A stretch of 64,000 nucleotides of DNA from Pampus argenteus (Eukaryota > Chordata > Actinopteri > Scombriformes > Stromateidae), in NCBI GenBank assembly GCA_036937835.1, contig CM072863.1, positions 21,977,501 through 22,041,500 on the forward strand. Direction: 5' to 3'. The translations under genes and the position numbers were made by a program. Below, piece after piece: positions 13,738 through 24,607 of the stretch. The stretch's first letter is position 1. Each line of letters begins with the position of its first letter. The notes under the pieces are model-generated. The model saw nothing but the letters and a program-made list of their open reading frames with translations, was not told where the DNA came from and did no database searches.

Positions 13738-13801
13738 GACACACACTCTCTCTCTTTCTCTCTCTCACACACACACACAAACACACACACATGCACACAC
13801 A
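13738..13801. repeat. Compound (CT)n(CA)n microsatellite
   Basis: A CT run with one T interruption passes directly into an imperfect CA run. Weaker CA-rich sequence lies at 13561-13618. Confidence 0.9.
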
Positions 13802-15293
13802 GATTGAGTGTCTCTCACCCTCATGCTGTGGTGAGGGATTAGTGGAGCTTGTTCAATGATGGGAGTGTTTCCAGGTTGACAGAGAGTGACGGAGCTCAAG
13901 CAGTCTCAGCTCAAACATTACCAACCACTCTGCTTTTTTTTTTTTGCGTGGATAAATGGCCGTCTATTGTAGCTAGTAGCTCTGTTCAGTGTGCATACAC
14001 TTCACATTATCACAAAAAATTTGATTAGTAAATTTACTAAAGGGATTAGAGTTACTGCCCACTCATGACAATGCTGACTTTCAACAGAACAGAGGCCCAG
14101 AGGGTCCACATGGAGCCAGTTTTATGTAACCTTTCTCTGCAGCATTAACTCTGGTAACCTATTAACAGTTTAGTGACGCTTTCAAACGAATAGTTTGCTC
14201 TGGTCCAAAGTAGGGGAGGAGTTAGTAAACTCCTAGTAAACACGTTTTCTCTTTGGTTCTGTTTTTCAGAAAGAATTAAAGCGAACCCGAAATGCATCAG
14301 TAAAAGGCCATATGCCCATAATTCATCTGTTTCAGCTTCTCAAATGTCTAAATCTGAGACTTTTTTAAAACCTCTGACACACTAACGAATGCTGCTGTAA
14401 GACATCTATTAGAGCAATCTGTATCATCATTCAATATTTTAATTAACCCCCCCCCCCCCCCCTGTGTGTGCATGTAGTGCTGATGATGCCACTGGGAACT
14501 GGAAGTGGACAACAATGTATAATTTCCATCCAGCGTTTGCCCTTCGTAGTTTCCATCCTTCCATCTTTTGGGAAGGATCATTAGTCTTTAATACTATAAG
14601 CGTATGTTTATGGTATTTTCAACAGCCTCACATATTTCACCAGTATGCAGCTTTGTTGACTGCAGTGCGGGCAGATGTTTTGGCACGTGTTTTATTTGAT
14701 ATTCATATTTACACTGATTCTTGCTTTCCTGACCTGTGCACTCATAAAGTTAGTATAAGTTTGCATAATAATATCTCCAATAACAGTCTGCGCCTGCTTA
14801 TCTCTCAAATCTTAATGCAAACGACTCTTTAATGTCAGAGCTGAATTAGAAACAAAATGTGCCTTTGCTCCCTTTTCAAGGAACTCATTATGCAATGATT
14901 TGTCCTGGCAAGCTGAAGCTGATGATGAAGGATGTTGTGGCAGACTGAGTAAGGGTCTGCCTCTGCTTTGTTTAGTCAAGTTTAAAATAGGTTTGGCCTG
15001 TGATCCCATTGGTTTCAGATTGGACTATTTCCGTCAGGAGCAGTGATGTGGATGAATGTTCTTTGCGCTCACTTTAATGTGATTGTAACAGCAACCTTTG
15101 TCTGTGCACTGCTTGTATTCCTTATGTTACATGACCGTCATGTGTTGGAGTTCCTCCGACTCACTAAGGTTGCAATTAATCAACAATAAACACAAACAAC
15201 TAATTCAACTAAAGAGCTCAACAATCAAAGCAGTCGGGTCTCCGCAGCCGTTTGTTCTCGAGGTGTTTGTTGGACGCTTCGAATGCCTGTAAT
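13802..15293. other. Non-coding with homopolymers
   Basis: C16 at 14447-14462 and a T run near 13934-13945. No gene is recognised. The 122-codon plus frame at 14464 has no domain or plausible splice structure. Confidence 0.5.
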
Positions 15294-15361
15294 CAACTTC
15301 TCATCAAGTCTCGCTTGATGAGAAGTTGAAGTCTGAAGTTCCCTGAAGTTCCCTGAAGTTC
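15294..15361. repeat. Perfect hairpin plus 10-bp direct repeats
   Basis: CAACTTCTCATCAAG (15294-15308) and its exact reverse complement CTTGATGAGAAGTTG (15314-15328) are separated by TCTCG. The pair extends one further base pair outward. Immediately downstream the unit CCCTGAAGTT is repeated about 2.5-3 times (about 15334-15361). It is not long enough for a typical miRNA precursor. Its role is unknown. Confidence 0.9.
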
Positions 15362-15477
15362 TCAGACCGGAGTTGTGTTCAGTAAACAAAATCACATCAG
15401 TAAGAAAATCAGACAACAGGCTTGTTGACTGATGATGCTGTCTGAGTTTCAGCTCATTCAGTTATGAACCGTCCTTC

Positions 15478-16118
15478 GGGACTTGTATCATGAAGTGAGA
15501 TTACTGAGTTAGCCAGCTATCTTTGGGTTTAACTGAGATTAACTCAGATTCCCGTATAATAACTCTAACTTTCAACCAGGGTAACAACATGGTAGACTAT
15601 ACTGCACCTTCAGATGATCACAACAGCCAAACAACAAACCAATCAGATCACCGGAAAAAATCAAGACATTACAACATAAACACAATGAATGGGTTTACAA
15701 AAGAATGTGACAAGTAATGAAGAACAACTGAGAATCACTTTGTTTTCCGTGTCCACTCTGAGATTAAAACAGGCCTGGTTTACCACATGAAATAGTTGAA
15801 TGAAGCACAATAAATGGTGATTACAGCTGCATCTTAATTCCTAACAGTCCCGATGCTTTCACACTCGAATCCCATCACTGCAGCTAAGCATAAAATCCAT
15901 ACCGACTTTTCGTGGACTTTTAATAGAAAACACTCCGCACACTGTTAATTAGCTCGGAGTAAATTATAATTATATGCAACCTTTTGGTCAGTTATTAACT
16001 TGTTTCGTCTCCGCTCTGTTGTCCACTAAGGTTTGGCTGCAGAAACAGCTCTTACATTAAGAAGCAGGTGATCCAAAGAGAGCCAGACTATGCTGAACTT
16101 GCTTTGTGATACAGGCCC
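15478..16118. mobile_element. MITE-like element with imperfect terminal inverted repeats
   Basis: The left end GGGACTTGTATCATGAAG (from 15478) matches, with gaps, the reverse complement of the right end, GGGCCTGTATCACAAAGC (ending 16118). Further inside, both arms carry CTCTTTGG/TATCTTTGG-type sequence. The internal text 'CTGAGTTAGCCAGCTA...GGTAACAACATGGTAGACTATAC' resembles an abundant teleost non-autonomous DNA transposon. No transposase frame is present. A target-site duplication is not clear, so the superfamily is left open. Confidence 0.6.
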
Positions 16119-17371
16119 ATAGGAACACAGAGGTAATTTACATATCTACATATACCTTTGGTGGACAAGTTCATATTTTCTATGATACTTATGCACTTTA
16201 ACAGACAGACTGATACTAATAAATACATTTTAGATTGTGATCATTTTACTATTATATTACTTTTTTCACCCTAGTGCACCTTTTAAAAAATTATGTGAAT
16301 GTGTGTGTTATTTCAGAAAACATGTATACTGTGTATGCCGGTAGCCTTAATGTTGCTTTTACTGTTTTATTGTTTGTTTGGACATGTGAGAATTTCAGCT
16401 TTTCAATGTTGCATTTAAAAACCTTAATCATCAATTTGGAGAAGTTTGACTTTTTTTTTTTTTCTTTTTTTTGATTATGCTTTACATCTTCACCTGGACT
16501 TTTGTTCCTGAGATGCTGAAACATTTTGTATCATAGGAAGCTACATGACAAAATGAGTCATGATGCACATGACTCATTTTCTGTATTAATGAAGCTTAGG
16601 TGAAAGATCTCTTTCCTTGTCCTCTGCCTTTATTCCACTACAAATGTCTACAATCAGTCTCCAGATGCTGATCTGTAAATATCGCTGCCATGCTCGGCTC
16701 ACCTTCTGCCCATCACCACCATGACCTCCATGATATCCAGACACACTCATTTAAAGCCTCCCATCAAGTGCCTGTTAGCTCCACTACCACCAGAGTTTAG
16801 ATCGTTTATCTCCTGTTTTCATAATGGCTTATTCTTTATGTAAATGTAAACACTAACATTAATAAATACTCCATCCACATATAGATCCCCTCAGCTCAGG
16901 TGGATGGAGGTATGTGTGTAACCGGCATGCAACAGGCACTGCTGGTGGGCTGAGCAAGCACTGCCAGCGCATATGCAAGGTATCTTCCTCCATGCAGGCT
17001 GATAGTGAGCTGATAGTGGGCTGTGTGTATCAGGGAGAGAGACAGAGGTAAAGAAAGGGAGAAACAGAAAGTAAGACAGAGGGAGAGCACGAACGCAGGC
17101 TTGTAATCCATCATCTGTTCAGCTTCCATTACAGAGTAAACAGGCGCATTCGGCAGAAAACCTCCTCATGGGTGGCCATGTCCCCGCACTGATCCAACCG
17201 GTTAACTCATGCGTCTGTCTGTATGTGTGTGGGTGTATGTGTGTGAAAGTCTGTGCATCTTAGTGTGTAAGAGCTTCCCTTCCAACCAATCTGGGAGTTC
17301 ATTTACTCTAATAACAGCCCTGACGACACTCCAAAACCGACACTTAAAAACCATTTCTATTTTGAGAAAGT
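16119..17371. other. Non-coding
   Basis: A T run at about 16449-16472 and an inverted repeat with TGAGTCA cores at 16550-16580. No gene is recognised. Confidence 0.5.
16550..16580. promoter_or_regulatory. Inverted pair of AP-1-like sites
   Basis: AAAATGAGTCATG (16550-16562) and CATGACTCATTTT (16568-16580) form a perfect 13-bp inverted repeat with a 5-nt spacer. Each arm contains the AP-1 consensus TGAGTCA. Regulatory function is inferred from the motif only. Confidence 0.3.
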
Positions 17372-17389
17372 TGTGTGTGTGTGTTTATG

Positions 17390-17432
<43 letters not shown>
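17372..17432. repeat. (TG)n microsatellite, interrupted
   Basis: 61 bp with two short interruptions. Smaller TG tracts follow near 17587-17602 and 17760-17788. Confidence 0.95.
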
Positions 17433-17929
17433 TTGTTGGTCTGAATACACTAAAAGAAAGTCTATCACCAGCGAGCAGAGGTGTCTCAGTTAGCTTCCCA
17501 CTGCAGGAAAGACAGCTTGTGTGTACAGAAACTCAGCAGGCTCAGTGAATGTGTTGTGTGTGAGTCTATGCGTGTGTTTGTGGCTTGTGTGTGTGTGTGT
17601 GCGTGCGTGCTTGTCTGTTTGCACCTAACACTGGTTTTCCTGATCTATAAATGATCAGATGGTTGGAAGCCTGTCATTACGACCCCAACCAAGCAATTCA
17701 CCTCTACTCATCTGCGATCACTGAGACAAATCAAGGTGTTGATGTTGGACTGGAGTCTGCGTGTGTGTAAGTGTGTGTGTGTGTGTGCGCGTATGTCTGG
17801 GCTGGTGTGTGTATTTTCTGGCTATTTTGAGAGAGCCATGGCAATAGGCCCGCATAAAACTCTGCTTTATCTCCACTTAACATACCAAGTGACTAAAAAC
17901 TTCTTGTGCAGAAAGTGAGTAATGAAAGG

Positions 17930-18206
17930 CCGCACTCTGCTGCAAACATACAAGTCATTCACAGATCCCACTGTGTAAACTGTAATGACTGTTGTCAATA
18001 ATTGCCCATAACCTGATTAAGTGTAGTTTCCATAATTGTGCCTAGTTTCCTACTTTCCCTTTTCTGTTGTAAAGGGAATCTAAAAGCCATCACCGTGGTG
18101 ATTGTGAATAATTAAATCATTTTATCCATGTTATCCGCTGATGTTTCATAATGTTAGTTACAGTAATGCATACAGTATATATGATATATGTGAATATATA
18201 CTGTAT
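17930..18206. other. Non-repetitive AT-rich stretch with a small hairpin
   Basis: 17970-18120 is non-repetitive and rich in TAATT/ATAATTA homeodomain-type cores. A 13-bp hairpin of ATACAGTATATAT pairs 18170-18182 with 18194-18206. It may be a conserved non-coding element, but there is no direct proof. Confidence 0.3.
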
Positions 18207-18250
18207 AGCTTGGCTTGGGTTTGCAAATGCACTTTTACAAAACAAAAAAA

Positions 18251-18252
<2 letters not shown>

Positions 18253-18288
<36 letters not shown>

Positions 18289-18689
18289 ATAAAACTGTGC
18301 ACACAAATATACAAAGTCAAACAACAGCCACGCACAAACACCTAACCACACACACAGTTACACATCTCAAACCCATGCATATCACACACACAAACCGTAC
18401 GTCTAAACACAAGCCGCGCACACTCACACTCACAACCTATACACTGATACATGCACATAAAACCACACCTACGCACACACACACACACACACACACACCC
18501 GCCAGTGTAAAAGACAGTGAGGGGATCCAGCTGTGCAGTGAAGGATATAACAGGGGAGGAGACACGACACAGCTGGAGCTTAACGCTTAGCGCATGGCCT
18601 GACCGAACTAATGTGTTAACATAATACGAGGCTAGATGCTCCCAGAGAGAGATGAGACACCGTGTGTGTGTGTGTGTGTGTGTGTGTGT
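18253..18689. repeat. (TG)n and (CA)n arrays
   Basis: TG at 18253-18287 (35 bp), CA at 18474-18498 and TG at 18662-18689. The CA-rich interval 18340-18480 is a degenerate array. Confidence 0.93.
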
Positions 18690-19067
18690 CAGTGTCACAG
18701 TTCATGTTTTAATCACCTTGTGAAGGAGAAAAGTGTAAAGTGTAATTTAAATGACATTTTCTAAGACTTTTAGTTAAGAAGAGGGTTCGATTTAGATTAA
18801 AGTTAGGCCTGAGATTAAGTGATGGTTCAGGTGGCAAACTGTGGAGAAATGGACTAAGATACCGTAAAAACATGGGTGGAAAATGTGAATTTGAAATTTG
18901 GATTCGTCAATCTACACCCTGTATAACTACTGTAGAGGAGATGGCAAAAGCACTGGAGGGAAATAACCAAAAAAAATGAATGAATGGAATGGAATTCAGC
19001 CATCATTTACATCGAGATGTCTGCCGTGAAAAAGTTCTCGTATTAAAAAGTTGTATATATATAACGT
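18690..19067. other. Non-coding
   Basis: Nothing recognised. Confidence 0.5.
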
Positions 19068-19545
19068 GGACAGTGGCCCACATACAGTCGAATGTAGAGC
19101 GACGCTAGCATGCTAGTGCTACGCTAGACTGAGCTTTCTCTGAGCAGCCGACCCTGACAGACAGGAAAACACCCCCCTGAGATCAGTTACAGAGCTAATA
19201 TGTACCTGTCAAGGGCCCTAATTACACGCACGCACACACACACACTTACTTAAAGCTGTCAGTGCTTCCAGTTAGCCTAACAAATCATCAGCTGTGAAGC
19301 TAACGGTGTCCAGGGACTGTTGCTAACTGGTAGCAGCCTCGGCCCGGCAGCGATCCAGCTATATCAGGGCTGTGTCGGGCGTGTCTTTGACCCGGTTAGT
19401 GAGCGGGCTGTGATGGAAGCCGGTTAGCGTCTTTACTCCGTCAGCCTCCAAACACCAGAGATTAAAACTGATTAACATTTACATTACGACACAGCTAGCG
19501 ACGCCAATGTTTGGGCCAGCACCAAAGAAACGGACGCACATAAAG
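19068..19545. promoter_or_regulatory. Isolated CpG-rich segment, candidate promoter/first exon
   Basis: By eye there are about 25 CpGs in under 500 bp (for example CTCGGCCCGGCAGCG, GTCGGGCGTG, ACCCGG, AGCGACGCC), against roughly one per 100 bp in the surrounding sequence. CCAAT occurs at 19504-19508 and TATATATATAA just upstream near 19055. A short plus frame begins ATG at 19507 (MFGPAPKKRTHIKN...) and stops after about 30 codons; another short frame lies on the minus strand. Neither is recognised. CpG islands usually mark unmethylated promoters, but the transcription direction cannot be told. Confidence 0.4.
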
Positions 19546-21901
19546 AACATTTTAAGCTTCTGGTGTTATTGTTCAAGATCTTCATAAAACTCAATATGTA
19601 ATTTCAAAAAGTTTTTTGGTTTACAGCAAATGCCAGTTGCAATAATCTTTCGGGAGATATATGAATTCTGGGTTTTGAATATCTGTTTGATTGCAGTCCT
19701 TTCTCAAACTCCGATAAAAAGGCAATGTGATGTATTTCTTAGAAACAATAATTATTTTGGCCGGGGAAAAAAATTTGTCTTGGCAACTTTGTATTTTATT
19801 TTAGCAGCACGAGCTTGTGGACGAGACAGCTTTAAAAGAAAATAATATGGAAAAATCGGGGATTATAAATGTGGGAAAACCTGGGAATGATCAGGACTGT
19901 AGCACAGCGTTGCTTCCCAGGAAGTAGGGCCTGCGTTAGAAACTCAGCCTGCAGGTGTGAATGTGTTTCTCAAAGTGTTTTAGACCTACGATAGAATATT
20001 ATACCGTGCCAGGGCAAAGACACGAAACATTTACACGTCTTAAACAAAGTTACAATTTGCAAAAATCATTTTTGGATTACTTGATTTATGTGTTTGCTGA
20101 GTTTGAAACATATTTTATTCCAAATTACACACAGACACACATGTCTAAGCTCAAGACTTTGTTTTGTACAGATAACCTTGGCAGGATCAGTGACTATGGG
20201 GTCACTTCCAGTAAGTATAACTTTTTCTGATATCAGTTAATGAGATGTCCTCAGAAGCAAAAACAAAAAATGCAAGATCACCACCGCGGTCAAGTTTACA
20301 CCTCCTACTGGGATTTACTGACGTGGTTTTCTTTGGAGAGGCGAAGTAATAACATATTAGACACAGCAACACGGGGAGTGTTTTTCTGATCTGTCAAATC
20401 TTGTCCACGGGGGGTGAACTGCTGGTGTTGCAAAACACAGCGCCAGCATGTAGAACACGCTGAGAATGATGTTTAAATATACTCCTACACGCTGAATAGT
20501 TCCAAAGTGAGAAATCCTTCAACTGCAACGCTGTACGTTAGTTCAGGAATAAATGAAGAAGATGTCGGATTAGGTTTTTATTGATGGAAACTGTAACTGC
20601 AGTTTTGATTTCATCCACTTTTGTTTTTTCTTTTCTCATTTGATTTCTACAACTTTGAGGTCATGTGACCTTGTGTTTGACATTAACTACCTGCCTTTGT
20701 GTTGCTGTGTAGCATTTTTCAATGGTAGAACTTCTCATGGGGTCTGATGTTAAGGCATCGGTACGATGATGCAGATTATTGAGTTATTACCGTTGTTTGC
20801 CTGCTTCACAAACAATCACTAAACCCGATCAATTAAAATGACATCCCTTCACCCACAACATACATTTTATGGATAATGTAAATTTGGAATAATATACTTG
20901 TACCACAATAATAAGCCAACATCATGGGAAACGGGACTGACATAGCCTAATGACCATCCACTGACAAGAAATATTATATTATTGTATTAGTTTTGAATGG
21001 CCAGCCTCAGAAAACTTGTGCTGTTATCATATTGTTAGAAACACACAATAAAACACAAAGTTACATTTTGTCAGATTGCTGTAGAATAAAGTCTCTCCTG
21101 GTTAAATATGATCACATGATCACAAGCAGGAGATATAAATATACAATATGCAATATATTCCCACCTCTGGTATTGACAGGAAGTTAAAATTAGTATTGTG
21201 GTCAAGAGATTCATTTTGAAACATAAATTATATTTCCTCTTTCAACATTGTCAACAACGCTCCTGTTACTTCTAACACATTTAAACAGTAGACCTCGTTT
21301 TCTACACTGATTTACATTGAGCTAAATGAATAACCTGTGCTCCCTGCAAATTGCACTACATTATGTTGTCACGCCATAACCCAGGTGACTAATCATCTCG
21401 TTAATATGATATTTGCTTCACATTAGCAATGTGGCCGGTGTCCAGTGAACTATTAGCCACACATTCGCTACGTGAAAACGTTTCATAATTCACAAGAGAG
21501 GTTATGAGAGCGTGAGAGAGAAATGACCCGATCCTGAAACTCGCAACTTGCTCACAACGTCAACATTGAGTCTCCGCAGGCCGACAATTGTGACAACAAC
21601 AACTATTGTTTCAGCTTTTCCCTAAAGCTACATTCTTACCTTGAAATTACTGGGGTACATGTTCCTACCATGTTGTGGACGTTGTAGTTGAGTTTTTATA
21701 GCAGTAATAACCTTTGCATTTGTGTGAAGACAGATGCTGGGAGAAGGCTGCGTGTGTGCAGCGGTTAGCAGCTGGATAAGAAGCAGCTGGAACCGCTGAC
21801 AGTCCGCCCTCCCTTCTTTGTCTCCCGTGCACTCCATCTCATGTTCAGGAGTTTGTCAGTGGCCCTTTACCTGATGCCATTACAGTTAATGGGGCTGAAC
21901 C

Positions 21902-21902
<1 letters not shown>
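19546..21902. other. Non-coding
   Basis: No gene or repeat family is recognised. Short frames near 19630 and 19961 lack domains. Confidence 0.5.

Positions 21903-21934
<32 letters not shown>
21903..21934. repeat. (TG)16 microsatellite
   Basis: Uninterrupted, 32 bp. Confidence 0.97.
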
Positions 21935-21935
<1 letters not shown>

Positions 21936-22615
21936 ATTGGTTTTAACCCAGAGCATGGAAGCCCCAATGTTGTGTAACACACTTCAACATGTGTACATAC
22001 TATACAGCAAACATGAATAGTGAAGAGGCCACCTGGTAGACACAGTAAGTAATCACTTTTAGGACAGGCGTTCCCAACCATGGGCTATGTGTTACATATA
22101 TATCAAATTTCAAATCAAATCAAATTTTATTTATATAGCCCAAAATCACAAAATGCATTTGTCTCAGAGGGCTTTACAATCTGTACAGGGAGTGACACCC
22201 TCTGTCCTTAGACCCTCGATTCGAGTGAGGAAAAACTTGCCCACCAAAAAACCTTTTAACAGGAAAAAAGGTGGAAGAAACCTCAGGAAGAGCCACAAAG
22301 GAGGGATCCCTCTCCCAGGACGGACAGACGTGCAATGATGTCACATGTACAGAACAAATCAACACACACATATTGTACAATGAATAATAATGAATTACAG
22401 TTGATGATAAGAATAGGTTACAATGAATGATGAATTATTACAGTAGCAGCAAATCATTACATAACTATAAACTGTAATGGGGATATGGCAACAATGATGA
22501 TGGCGACAACACATGCAGTAGACGCCACGCAGGACCACAGCAGCAGACACAGTCCACAAGAACCTGCTGGACGAGAGAGCACAGAAACTCCGGGGAAGAA
22601 GTTTAATTAGTAACA

Positions 22616-22672
22616 TGATAGATAGATGGATTAGATAGATGGATAGATAAGGAGAGAGAGAGAATGAGAGAG
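22616..22672. repeat. (GATA)n/(GA)n simple repeat inside the LINE 3' region
   Basis: Imperfect GATAGATGGAT units followed by a GA run. Confidence 0.8.
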
Positions 22673-22735
22673 TATGTGAGTCCCCCAGCAGTCTAGTTCT
22701 ATGGCAGCATAACTAAGGGATGACCTGAGCCAGCC

Positions 22736-23290
22736 CTAATTATAAGCTTTATCAAACAGGAAAGTCTTAAGTCTACTCTTAAAGGTGTTGATCGTGTCTG
22801 CCTCCCGAACACAGAGTGGTAGTTTATTCCACAGAAGAGGAGCTTGATAGCTGAAAGCTCTGGCTCCCAATCTACTTTTAGACACTATAGGAACCACAAG
22901 GAACCCACCATCCTGGGAGCGCAATGTTCTAGTGGGGTGGTAAGGTACTATGAGCTCTTTTAAATATGATGGTGCCTGACCATGAAGAGCTTTGTAAGTT
23001 AGGAGAAGAATTTTAAATTCTATTCTAGATTTAACGGGTAGCCAGTGCAAGGAAGCCAAAATGGGAGAGATGTGATCTCTGATTTTGGTTCCTGTCAGAA
23101 CGCGTGCAGCAGCATTCTGAATCAGCTGCAAACTCTTAAGAGACTTATTAGAGCAGCCTGATAGCAAAGAGTTACAATAGTCCAGCCTAGAAGTAACAAA
23201 TGCATGGACTAGTTTTTCTGCATCCACTTGAGAAATGATGCGTCTGATTTTGGCAATGTTACGCAAGTGGAAGAATGCAGTCCTCGAAAG
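22736..23290 (-). pseudogene. C-terminal reverse transcriptase fragment of a LINE
   Basis: About 184 codons remain open, with no internal stop or frameshift. The frame starts at LSRTAFFHLRNIAKIR and includes HAFVTSRLDYCNSLLSG, LQLIQNAAARVLT, LASLHWLPVKSRIEFK, LLTYKALHGQAPSYL and a C-terminal FKSRLKTFLF. These are the hallmarks of the region after the catalytic palm in jockey/L2/CR1-type non-LTR retrotransposon ORF2. The catalytic YxDD block, the rest of the palm and the endonuclease are missing, so the fragment cannot be active. The Met and Ile/Tyr-rich leader of the annotated frame come from AT-rich flanking DNA, not from the element. The undamaged frame suggests a fairly recent insertion. 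The family name is by recognition; L2 against a related clade is not resolved. Confidence 0.88.
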
Positions 23291-23332
23291 TTGAATATAT
23301 ATATATTCAACTATATAGATATATATATCAAA

Positions 23333-24567
23333 ATATATCAAGAAACATATCAAGAAATATCAAATCTTCACCTACTGTAAAAGCCGACACTGACAACTAG
23401 AGCAGCTAAAGAACAAGCTTGACACGGAAGCCACAATTTCATTTCAGGGGCAAACTCATAATACCTGCTGGAAATGCTTTTAGCGCTTAAATGCTACGTT
23501 TCCTGCAACGACCCACGCCTAACTAAGATTGCAAGCATGCGACAGGAGAGAACGCGCATGCAGACGAGCAATGGTGCTGATTATAATGAGTAATCTTTAG
23601 CTCACAGCTCACAGTGAAGGAGAAGTGGAGGTTGTGGTCAGTTTGGATCCAGACCCAGCAGGGAGGATTTGGATCATGGAGGCAACCAAGCAATGCTCGC
23701 TTTCATAACTATTATGCACATTTCCATGTCTATTTTTTAGTTACACAAACATCTAATAGACACGGAGCGACGTGGCGACATTTGAACGCGACATTTGAAT
23801 GAATATACACTACTCACTCTCATTTTAGTTTAGTTTTGTGTTCACCGGCTGGTTGCTAACATTGTCTGCCTGCCATGTGATACTTGACAGGAGTGTAAAA
23901 AGGGTTTATTAGAACTGGCTTGCTGGAAACATCTGTTTATGGATCAACTATGTGGCCTATATTAGGTTTGATATATTAATTTTTTTTTCTGTTTTGTAAA
24001 TGGATCGTGTCCTAAGGAAGACACATATACTGTAGTACTGTGTGGTAATATAATACATTTTTAAAAAGTATTTTCCGAAAGCTGTTGTTGATTTACCATG
24101 GATTAAAATGATGAGTTTGGTGTCTACGTGGTTGTTCCTTAGCTTTCTTTTAGCATCCCTGCTTCTCTCTTTTGCTGCTCCTCTAATTTTCCTCATCTCC
24201 TTCTCTACCTATTTTTATGTCCTCCTCCTCCTCTCCTCCTTTCTCCTCTCCCAGTGAGACTGTGTCCCCTACATGTCTAAGCCTGTGCTCACCGGTGTTT
24301 GATGTCAGTTAATTTGCTGCAGTGTTGACAGGCGGATGGCTGCTCAGCACAGAGTGTGTGTCTGTGTGTGTGTGTCTGTGTGTGTGTGTTTATGTATGTA
24401 TTTTCATGCGTGTGCTTGTATGTGCATTTAAGTATGAATGTGAGGGAGAAAAGGTAGAGACAGACGGGAGAGCAAAAGCGAGTGTTTGTATTTGGGCACG
24501 TGTCAATGCTCTGTACTTATGTGCCAAACAAATGAATCTGTGCATTATATAGTATGTTATAACAATA
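23333..24567. other. Non-coding
   Basis: No gene is recognised. A pyrimidine-rich CCTCCT stretch lies near 24220-24252. Confidence 0.5.
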
Positions 24568-24607
24568 GTGTGTGTGTGTGTGTGTGTGTGTGTGTCTGTG
24601 TGTGTAG
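24568..24607. repeat. (TG)n microsatellite
   Basis: TG array with one CTG interruption. A looser TG-rich stretch lies at 24355-24390. Confidence 0.93.

Larger units (their letters stand above)
22096..23332 (-). mobile_element. 5'-truncated LINE (L2/CR1-like) with candidate 12-bp target-site duplication
   Basis: Read on the minus strand the element runs from about 23290 (truncated 5' end) through the end of an RT reading frame (stop at 22736-22738), then about 630 bp of 3' sequence to about 22108. The 3' end ends in AATAAAATTTG followed by TTTGA-type repeats, the tail style of this LINE group. The 22110-22335 stretch (GGGATCCCTC, AACCTTTTAACAGG, GAGGGCTTTACA) is a widespread teleost repeat. 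ATATATATCAAA occurs at 22096-22107 and again at 23321-23332, bracketing the element, and could be the duplication; AT-richness makes coincidence possible. A 20-bp perfect palindrome lies at the truncated end (23291-23310). Confidence 0.8.

Noticed and set aside
15294..15328. Hairpin as a microRNA precursor
   Set aside because: The stem is only 15-16 bp with a 5-nt loop, shorter than a pre-miRNA.
18253..18590. 149-codon Thr/His-rich ORF
   Set aside because: Composed of TG and CA repeat translation.
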